From Alphaproteobacteria bacterium UBA1218 (GTDB lineage: Bacteria; Pseudomonadota; Alphaproteobacteria; Rs-D84): a DNA stretch of 9,946 nt. Positions 6,401 to 9,946 of the stretch are shown here, piece by piece. Within the stretch, counting starts at the first letter, position 1; every line of letters begins with the position of its first letter. The notes beneath the pieces are model-generated. The model was not told the DNA's origin. It did no database searches and was given only the letters and a program-made list of their open reading frames with translations. The translations under genes were made by a program, and so were the position numbers. The DNA lies in the NCBI GenBank assembly GCA_002309215.1, contig DBXG01000030.1:1-9946 (forward strand), in the 5' to 3' direction.

Positions 6401-6505
6401 GGTCCATGCAAGGTGACCGAGTGCAAAGCACATGCATCGGTTAATTCAGATGGTGGATGCGCCTGTAATGCTGGCTATAATTGGACAGGCAGTGTATGCG
6501 AATAA
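3470..6505 (+). CDS. Large exported cysteine-rich protein with C-terminal Cys repeats (1011 aa)
   Basis: Unrecognised function. Residues 1-38 are a long signal peptide (hydrophobic 13-31, probable cut VLA/DP). Residues about 50-150 are an Arg/Ser/Thr-rich low-complexity tract with repeated SRSTVSR-type units. A central region carries three related cysteine motifs: C199-x6-C206-x4-C211 followed by C221 and C223; C422-x6-C429-x7-C437; and C606-x6-C613. Each sits in an acidic or aromatic helix-like context such as CMDSYYACMDEIC. A Gln/Glu-rich helix (about 570-592) precedes the third. From C771 to the end run four to five units of about 50 residues. Each has a WN or W-type loop, then G-x-C, C, a tyrosine or similar, C and C, recalling disulfide-stabilised surface modules. 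There is no membrane anchor or sorting signal after the signal peptide, so it is probably periplasmic, surface-attached or secreted. AGGAG 7 nt before the ATG fixes the start. It has its own promoter and terminator. Confidence 0.9.
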   Translation: MAVRINANSCKNALGTVFLLATVFFVCSTFISMRSVLADPIAPQNAGVVSTGRQSPRSSSRTSNRTISRSTVSRATTGATVAPSRSTASRSTVSRGTAGSRSVSSRSITPTRQNANVVSRGVSARGQATRTSANNRAVRARTATNATRVAAIGNVTSGGDRASVNTSYSYLSSRLYTGNYSNIIDSTTGLISAEAYSNCMDSYYACMDEICTARSAAKGRCSCAGRAVNFLAAEEALESANEELITLSGQLSLLIATKGKGDEIASAFTLTEAEQVMNCVSWKETMEQYGRDSTEMKNWCKEHSMEYNSDGSSTNTCSDRPSYCTSNSYGFNLDDLSNIGGSSSDIMAQLKAWADAKDLAKQYENDEENVLAKYNYSYSAVINAMGGQTNNILDMDDTGTTLDKLAKKWGYKLFEYAHNNVCGRVLDSCFNGIYEACGTPPSVTDSEGNKHQKCMNGATTACPFNYNSYIRVETTTNSSDAEYGDVVLNERGSGNATASSSASCFGYSATTSSTGTRTTTSSSDPYYNLRGPVADARRSIMQKYLLDANSACDAYGESLKNTAQNINYQKVAAQQALQQKRLEFKQQEDSETESNYTTYASNFVSCLDEIWECYNDTEDSETGWTSARIKTYCAQKSNVPHCYEPMVCSPSRLALSAVIDKPDSAQCEFRQDFRKNTCRNVVTISEILYGANSQKTTYSGYSSLTYSDTTKINSAELRESCLQEAGVEDVRSWGKDAEKTYRCTIAEVHKTDEFGLSGYKPEDKDYTTEGCPYITECISGYVLTTVGGTKKCTLITPEPIVCTDEMGDGVESAKRSVIVSGSTYTLGTCKIEKCLSHYTMNTDGTACVADRPNCDEFPANALRGHREWNADVLSGCIIDACQGGYGVKYDTNECVESPTACASETDHIASGTKNWNEEEQRWEACKATQSSQCETNYSVNTTNGTCVQTKVNCTSTETTALDGYAATSEKTWNGTAYGPCKVTECKAHASVNSDGGCACNAGYNWTGSVCE
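3674..3753 (+). repeat. In-frame repeats in the Arg/Ser/Thr-rich tract
   Basis: The 17-mer CGTTCAACTGTATCGCG occurs at 3674-3690 and 3737-3753, exactly 63 bp (21 codons) apart. A variant, CGTTCAACCGCGTCGCG, lies at 3722-3738. They encode SRST(V/A)SR units and look like local duplications that expanded the linker. Confidence 0.7.
5780..6505 (+). repeat. C-terminal cysteine-rich protein repeats
   Basis: About 4.5 diverged units of roughly 50 residues (residues 771-1011). The shared pattern is: W or similar, 8-10 residues, G/E-x-C, 4-6 residues, C, 2-3 residues, Y or aromatic, 5-9 residues, C, 5-7 residues, C. Examples are TLGTCKIEKCLSHYTMNTDG and YGPCKVTECKAHASVNSDGG. The units are diverged at DNA level, so they are old rather than recent duplications. 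Confidence 0.65.
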
Positions 6506-6522
6506 TATCTTCAACATAAAAC

Positions 6523-6550
6523 AAATCCCCCAGTTTCCTGGGGGATTTTT
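6523..6550 (+). terminator. Rho-independent terminator of the 1011-aa gene
   Basis: AAATCCCCCAG (6523-6533), loop TTTC, CTGGGGGATTT (6538-6548), running into T residues. Confidence 0.92.
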
Positions 6551-6578
6551 AGTTCCCCTCCTGCGCAGGAGGAGAACT
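6551..6578. repeat. Palindrome, lone arm of the hairpin repeat family
   Basis: The near-perfect palindrome AGTTCCCCTCCTG / CGCAGGAGGAGAACT is built on CCTCCTGCGCAGGAGG. It resembles the outer arms of the repeats at 6906-6925 and 7000-7018 (CCTCC...GGAGG with flanking TTC/GAA) but has no partner half-site beside it. Confidence 0.65.
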
Positions 6579-6694
6579 CGTTTATGAGCGAGAATCAATA
6601 TCAGTCTAGAATGAGAGCCAATTCGCTCGACACTACGTGTTTGTGCGTATACCGTAACGATTCCGCTACACTTCGTTTGCAGAATCTGCTTGTA
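6579..6694. other. Intergenic sequence between repeat units
   Basis: No gene or promoter seen. It contains GAGAGCCAATTC at 6613-6624. That sequence recurs at 6853-6864 beside another repeat arm, and in inverted form with one mismatch at 9607-9618, so this stretch probably includes the remains of another repeat copy. GAGCGA (6586-6591) and TCGCTC (6623-6628) form a small inverted repeat. Confidence 0.4.
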
Positions 6695-6836
6695 TTCCCC
6701 GCCCGTGGCGGGGGGGACCCGCAGGGTGGGGAGGGTAATCTGGATTCTTCGTAATATTGAACGTCTGGAACAATAATTATACCAACCCTCCCCGTCTTGT
6801 GACTACGTCACAATCCACCCCGCCCCAGGCGGGGAA
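6695..6836. repeat. Compound inverted hairpin repeat, copy A
   Basis: A 142-bp element bounded by perfect inverted ends TTCCCCGCC (6695-6703) and GGCGGGGAA (6828-6836). Left half: hairpin CCCCGCC-cgt-GGCGGGG (6697-6713), hairpin ACCC-gca-GGGT (6717-6727), box GGGGAGGGT (6728-6736). Right half, mirrored: box ACCCTCCCC (6785-6793), hairpin TTGTGAC-tac-GTCACAA (6797-6813), hairpin CCCCGCC-cca-GGCGGGG (6818-6834). The AT-rich core 6737-6784 matches copy B. No target-site duplication is evident. Confidence 0.85.
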
Positions 6837-6852
6837 CTTAGATTTTCCCCAC

Positions 6853-6904
6853 GAGAGCCAATTCTCCCTTTGGAGGGAGTACCGGCGTAGCCGGGGAGGG
6901 AGGT
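6853..6904. repeat. Half-site of the hairpin repeat family
   Basis: GAGAGCCAATTC leads into hairpin CTCCCT-ttgg-AGGGAG (6864-6879), then CCGGC-gta-GCCGG (6882-6894), then a GGAGGGAGGT box. It aligns clearly with the reverse complement of the right half of copy B (9568-9618), including the GAGAGC flank. It appears to be a solo half. Confidence 0.75.
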
Positions 6905-6905
6905 G

Positions 6906-7018
6906 TTCCCCTCCTGCGGAGGGGAGGGCCGGAACGGCAGGGTGGTCTTTTCGATGTTCGTATTATCTGGAATCAAAGACCACCTCCCCCTTGCGGGTAC
7001 TCCTCCGCAGGAGGAGAA
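6906..7018. repeat. Compound inverted hairpin repeat, short-core copy
   Basis: Left half: CCCCTCC-tgc-GGAGGGG (6908-6924), GCCG-gaa-CGGC (6928-6938), then GGTGGTCTTT (6941-6950). Right half: AAAGACCACC (6975-6984, a perfect 10-bp inverse of the left box), a weak CCC-ttgc-GGG hairpin, then CTCCTCC-gca-GGAGGAG (7000-7016) and AA. The 24-nt core retains TTCGTA and TCTGGAA, also present in copy A, suggesting a deleted form of the same core. Confidence 0.75.
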
Positions 7019-7066
7019 CTTTAATCCCCCCCCAACAAAAAATAAAAAAATCAGGTATCTTTTTAA

Positions 7067-7095
7067 TTTACAGATTATATTTTTTATGATAAAAT
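7067..7095 (+). promoter_or_regulatory. Promoter of the 766-aa gene
   Basis: -35 TTTACA (7067-7072), 17 bp, -10 TAAAAT (7090-7095) with an extended TGA immediately before it (7087-7089). The predicted start is near 7102, giving a leader of about 9 nt that just contains GAGAG before the ATG. A run of eight C residues lies 33 bp upstream of the -35 (7026-7033). Confidence 0.65.
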
Positions 7096-7110
7096 ATTGT
7101 CCGAGAGAGC

Positions 7111-9411
7111 ATGAAAAACGTATCACGTATTTTTTCAGCCATGGTGTGTTCCGCGTCATTGTTCGCTTATGGGGCGTATGGCGCTGTGGCAACTACTGCG
7201 GGATCAAATTTAACCGCATTTAACCCCAGCAATTCTTATAACAATCAATGGGCGTCCATGACAAACGGCCGTTACGACAGCACCGCTTCGGCCAAGGCTG
7301 ACTTTGGCAACTGTAATGCGATTGTATTGCGTTGTGCGCAACCAAAGTGTGCTAATGGTGGCTGTGGCGAAATGGGTGTGGCTGCGGGTATTGTATCTGG
7401 TTGTGTAAAATCAAACGATAAATGCAAACAATACGGTGATGATTTAATAAATTATATGACTGCCCAATTGGTGGCCAGTTCCCAGGCGAAAATAAACGCT
7501 GCAAATGCTGAACAACTCCAGGCTGCCCAGCAAGCGGCCGAGCAAGCCCAGGTTGCCGCCCAACAGGCGCAAATGGCGCAACAGCAACAAATTGCCGAAA
7601 TGCAGAGCAATATGCAACAGCAAATGATGCAAATGCAACAACAGATGGCAGAGCAAAGTGCCCAATCTGCCCAGGCAATTGCAGATGCTTTGGCGGCCAG
7701 TCAGCAACAGCAACAACAGGCTATTTCAGAAATGAGATCTGCGGCAACAACTGCGGCCCAGGCTGAAGTGACCGGGGCTGTGGTGACCCAAGAGGACAAA
7801 GAAGCGATTTCGCGTGGTGTATCCGAAGATGTTTTGTTGCGTAATACGATATCTGGACAAATCACTACATACATAGATGATGCAAAAACATCTTTGGATG
7901 AAGTGAAAGCAGCAATGAATACCGCGTTTGAATATGCGGGCTGTGATAATCGCGGTGATAACTGCGCAGGGCCAAAGCGCGTAAAGAAATGGCGTGAATT
8001 GGCGGTGGAGTTTATCGACCCGTATGACAAGGTTGTTGATAATATCTCCAACGCATTGGACATTGCCCAGGTTGTTGGTGCAGATTTAAACGATATTTAT
8101 ATGATGTTGAATAATTCTTGTAATCAGTGGGGTCAGTATATGTGCACAGGTAATGGAACAATTACTTATGACATAGATCCAAAAACAGGCCAAAAGGGCG
8201 CCCCATCGGTGTGTGAATCTGCGCAGAATTGTGATAATGCAATGTATGAGCATGCTGATTGCGTGGCTAATTGTAACAATTTTAATAAGAAAGCTGAAAA
8301 AGATGCTCAAGAAAAGTTTGGTGTGGGCATGGATGTTATGGCCGAAACTATAGGGTATGATTTTAAACAAGATTGTAAACGGCAGTGCCAACCGATACTG
8401 GAACAAAAATGCGGTTTGACATGTAAACCTTGCACATTGTTGAAACTTTTGCCGGACAAGGAAGAAGTGTATGATATGTGGGTTAATACAGAAAGTAATT
8501 CACCAAATAATCAGGTTATTGTTGCCTGTGCGTCCAGTGCTATGAAAACAGGCCTGTTGGCGCGTCATGCAAAACGCAAAAGTGGCGTTGGGACTTTGGA
8601 TTTAGAGATTTTGGAAGAATGGATAAATGCGCACGAATCAAATACGGTAAAGAATAGCGATTCAACAAAAATTGCAGAATATTGCGCAGAATTTCCAAAT
8701 ATCGAAGCGGTAAAGAACAAAAAAGTTATAGATCCAAAACAATTGTGTAAAAATAACTATAAAGATGATTATTGTGAAAAAATTGACCCGAAATATGCAA
8801 TATGCGATACGCATCCATGGAATGCTGGATTTTATGACGACAAGGCTCTAAAATCGGACAATCTGGAAAAAACCAAAACCGCGGTTGGGGACAAGGTGAC
8901 TTTGGTGTCCCAGCAATTGTACAAGCAATATGAATATTTGCGCGCCACATTGAAAAGACTGGAAACTTCATTAAAGAAATCTGTGTTGGCTGCCAAACTT
9001 GAAAAGGCTGGCGCATCGTCAAATAATTCAGGCGGGGGCACTGGTGGTTCAAGTCGTAACAGCGATAATACAATTGTTTTGGCTGGGGCTGAAAATTGTT
9101 CTAACAAAGACAGCAAGGAAGCGGTATATTCATGTCTTCAAAATAATGCAAATCTGGTAATAACTGCTGCAAGTACGAACGCAGTCAAGGCATGTAAACA
9201 GTTAAGGTCAACACTAGACGCAACATTGCCTGCATTTGGTTTTGGTACCGATTATGGTAAGATAGGTAGTGAGTGCGCAAAAATAACATCGTGTAATAAA
9301 AATGTAGCGGTTTCTTGTGCTCAACAATTAAAATTCCTAGTGATGAATGAATTGGATAAACGAAAACAGCAAACCCAAGGATTACAATTTCTTTTAGGTG
9401 GCACAAGATAA
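7111..9411 (+). CDS. Large exported cysteine-rich protein with Gln-rich coiled coil (766 aa)
   Basis: Unrecognised function. A Sec signal peptide covers about residues 1-27 (MKNVSRIF, then a hydrophobic stretch, cut near AYGA or AVA); C13 lacks a proper lipobox, so it is not a lipoprotein. Residues 68-85 carry C68-x6-C75-x4-C80-x4-C85, the same spacing as C199-C206-C211 of the upstream 1011-aa protein. Residues about 131-219 are an Ala/Gln/Met-rich helix, almost certainly a long coiled coil (QQMMQMQQQMAEQ). A second helical domain (about 230-335) leads into cysteine clusters at C337/C345 and at C422, C426, C434, C438 and C441 (CGLTCKPC). A Gly/Ser/Asn linker (SSNNSGGGTGGSSRNS) lies between a long helix and the final cysteine-bearing domain. 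There are about 30 cysteines, so disulfide bonding outside the cytoplasm is likely. It has its own promoter and terminator and is bracketed by palindromic repeats. Confidence 0.9.
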   Translation: MKNVSRIFSAMVCSASLFAYGAYGAVATTAGSNLTAFNPSNSYNNQWASMTNGRYDSTASAKADFGNCNAIVLRCAQPKCANGGCGEMGVAAGIVSGCVKSNDKCKQYGDDLINYMTAQLVASSQAKINAANAEQLQAAQQAAEQAQVAAQQAQMAQQQQIAEMQSNMQQQMMQMQQQMAEQSAQSAQAIADALAASQQQQQQAISEMRSAATTAAQAEVTGAVVTQEDKEAISRGVSEDVLLRNTISGQITTYIDDAKTSLDEVKAAMNTAFEYAGCDNRGDNCAGPKRVKKWRELAVEFIDPYDKVVDNISNALDIAQVVGADLNDIYMMLNNSCNQWGQYMCTGNGTITYDIDPKTGQKGAPSVCESAQNCDNAMYEHADCVANCNNFNKKAEKDAQEKFGVGMDVMAETIGYDFKQDCKRQCQPILEQKCGLTCKPCTLLKLLPDKEEVYDMWVNTESNSPNNQVIVACASSAMKTGLLARHAKRKSGVGTLDLEILEEWINAHESNTVKNSDSTKIAEYCAEFPNIEAVKNKKVIDPKQLCKNNYKDDYCEKIDPKYAICDTHPWNAGFYDDKALKSDNLEKTKTAVGDKVTLVSQQLYKQYEYLRATLKRLETSLKKSVLAAKLEKAGASSNNSGGGTGGSSRNSDNTIVLAGAENCSNKDSKEAVYSCLQNNANLVITAASTNAVKACKQLRSTLDATLPAFGFGTDYGKIGSECAKITSCNKNVAVSCAQQLKFLVMNELDKRKQQTQGLQFLLGGTR

Positions 9412-9435
9412 TACAAGTTCTTTATCGATTCTCAG

Positions 9436-9461
9436 TCCCGCCTACCTCGGCGGGATTTTTT
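9436..9461 (+). terminator. Rho-independent terminator of the 766-aa gene
   Basis: TCCCGCC (9436-9442), loop TACCTC, GGCGGGA (9449-9455), then six T residues (9456-9461). Confidence 0.92.
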
Positions 9462-9476
9462 GTCTTCAAATTAAAA

Positions 9477-9609
9477 TTCCCCGCCCGTGGCGGGGTGGCA
9501 CGTAGTGCCGGGGAGGGTAATCTGGATTATTCGCAATACCGAACGTCTGGAGCTAAAATTTATTTGCACCCTCCCCGCCATTCTGGCACTCCCCTCCAAT
9601 GGAGGGGAA
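9477..9609. repeat. Compound inverted hairpin repeat, copy B
   Basis: Left half: TTCCCCGCCCGTGGCGGGG (9477-9495), identical to copy A; hairpin GGCAC-gta-GTGCC (9497-9509); box GGGGAGGGT (9510-9518). Core: 9519-9551 differs from copy A at 4 of 33 positions. Right half: box ACCCTCCCC (9568-9576), hairpin GCCA-ttc-TGGC (9577-9587), outer hairpin CCCCTCC-aat-GGAGGGG (9591-9607), AA. The right flank TTTGCTCTC is the inverse of the GAGAGC flank seen at 6853. Confidence 0.85.
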
Positions 9610-9618
9610 TTTGCTCTC

Positions 9619-9639
9619 GAACTAGGCTAATGCTAGTTC
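9619..9639. repeat. Inverted repeat next to copy B
   Basis: GAACTAG (9619-9625), 7-nt loop, CTAGTTC (9633-9639), followed by TTT. It could be a weak terminator or part of the repeat flank. Confidence 0.45.
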
Positions 9640-9677
9640 TTTAGCGGGTTGTTTGCACAAAAAATTATGCAAAATGC

Positions 9678-9705
9678 TTGACTTTTGATGTTTTATTGAT
9701 ACAAT
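9678..9705 (+). promoter_or_regulatory. rplU promoter
   Basis: -35 TTGACT (9678-9683), 16 bp, -10 TACAAT (9700-9705) with an extended TGA (9697-9699). The predicted start is near 9712, giving a leader of about 58 nt before rplU. Ribosomal protein leaders are often regulatory, but no defined structure is seen here. Confidence 0.75.
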
Positions 9706-9770
9706 TTGCATAAATGTTTCGTCACAAGCGGAATTTTTAATGCAAGAACAATAAAACAAGAGAAAGAAAA

Positions 9771-9946
9771 ATGTACGCAATCTTTCAGACTGGTGGAAAA
9801 CAATATCGCGCCCAAGAAGGCGACATTGTAAAAGTTGAAAAACTGGATGCTACTGGTTCGGTCACTTTTGACCAGGTTTTAATGGTTGGCGACAAAGTTG
9901 GTACACCTTTTATCGAAGGTGCTTCTGTTGTTGCTGATGTTATCGA
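9771..9946 (+). CDS. rplU: 50S ribosomal protein L21 (partial, N-terminal 58 aa)
   Basis: The first 58 codons of bL21, cut by the window end; the family is usually about 100 residues. The N-terminal signature MYAIFQTGGKQYRAQEGD is diagnostic, followed by the VxKxEKLD segment and the FDQVLMVGDKVGTPFIEGA block typical of L21. It binds 23S rRNA in the large subunit. The ribosome-binding site is a weak AGAGAAAG just upstream. In Alphaproteobacteria and most bacteria rpmA (L27) and the GTPase gene obg usually follow, so those are expected beyond the edge. Its presence marks a return to core chromosome after the repeat-rich accessory stretch. Confidence 0.97.
   Translation, partial: MYAIFQTGGKQYRAQEGDIVKVEKLDATGSVTFDQVLMVGDKVGTPFIEGASVVADVI

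Noticed and set aside
6551..7018. CRISPR array
   Set aside because: The repeats are palindromic, unequal in sequence and irregularly spaced, with no unique spacers of constant length and no cas genes nearby.
7026..7033. Run of eight C residues upstream of the 766-aa promoter as a phase-variation tract
   Set aside because: It lies 33 bp upstream of the -35, outside the promoter spacer and the coding frame; slippage there has no obvious effect.
6757..7223. Protein-coding frames through the repeat island (plus and minus strand, about 106-129 codons)
   Set aside because: They translate the GC-rich palindromes into low-quality sequence, overlap each other and the 766-aa gene start, and lack ribosome-binding sites.
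7352..8063. Minus-strand open frames opposite the Gln-rich region
   Set aside because: They are antisense shadows of the CAA/CAG-rich coding sequence, rich in Leu/His, with no promoter or ribosome-binding site.
9740..9754. Four-codon upstream frame (ATG CAA GAA CAA TAA) in the rplU leader
   Set aside because: It is too short to support, has no conserved features, and could easily arise by chance in AT-rich sequence.

Overview
The window is AT-rich DNA that looks like an alphaproteobacterial chromosome. The best evidence for this is the 5S rRNA (with the AGTAGGTCGTCGCCAG-type 3' half seen in Alphaproteobacteria) and the start of ribosomal protein L21 (rplU) at the right edge. The two very large exported cysteine-rich proteins remind me of families in uncultured, host- or gut-associated Alphaproteobacteria, but that placement is memory-based and unverified.

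Layout from left to right. Positions 1-297 are the tail of an rRNA operon: the last bases of a 23S gene, a short spacer with a good sigma70-type promoter, 5S rRNA in an unusually long closing stem, and a terminator. A divergent pair follows. On the minus strand is an unrecognised 303-aa cytoplasmic protein with a C-terminal coiled coil. On the plus strand is a 124-aa exported cysteine-rich protein. Next is a probable toxin-antitoxin pair: a zeta-toxin-like P-loop kinase (1990-2541) whose promoter predicts a leaderless transcript, and a directly abutting 48-codon gene (2542-2688). Convergent to it is a PagL-like outer-membrane lipid A deacylase (2724-3278, minus).

The right half holds two large exported cysteine-rich proteins, 1011 aa (3470-6505) and 766 aa (7111-9411), each with its own promoter and terminator. 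They share a C-x6-C-x4-C motif just after the N-terminal region. The first adds an Arg/Ser/Thr-rich segment and C-terminal cysteine repeats; the second adds a Gln-rich coiled coil. The intergenic regions on both sides of the 766-aa gene contain a modular palindromic repeat family. Each half-site is a GC-rich hairpin with a 3-nt loop, then a second small hairpin, then a GGGAGGGT-type box, and half-sites occur as inverted pairs around a short AT-rich core. The stem sequences differ between copies while the pairing is kept, which makes this the most unusual feature here.

The final segment is the strong rplU promoter and the first 58 codons of L21. Apart from the toxin pair and the rRNA genes, each gene appears to be its own transcription unit with visible promoter and terminator signals.
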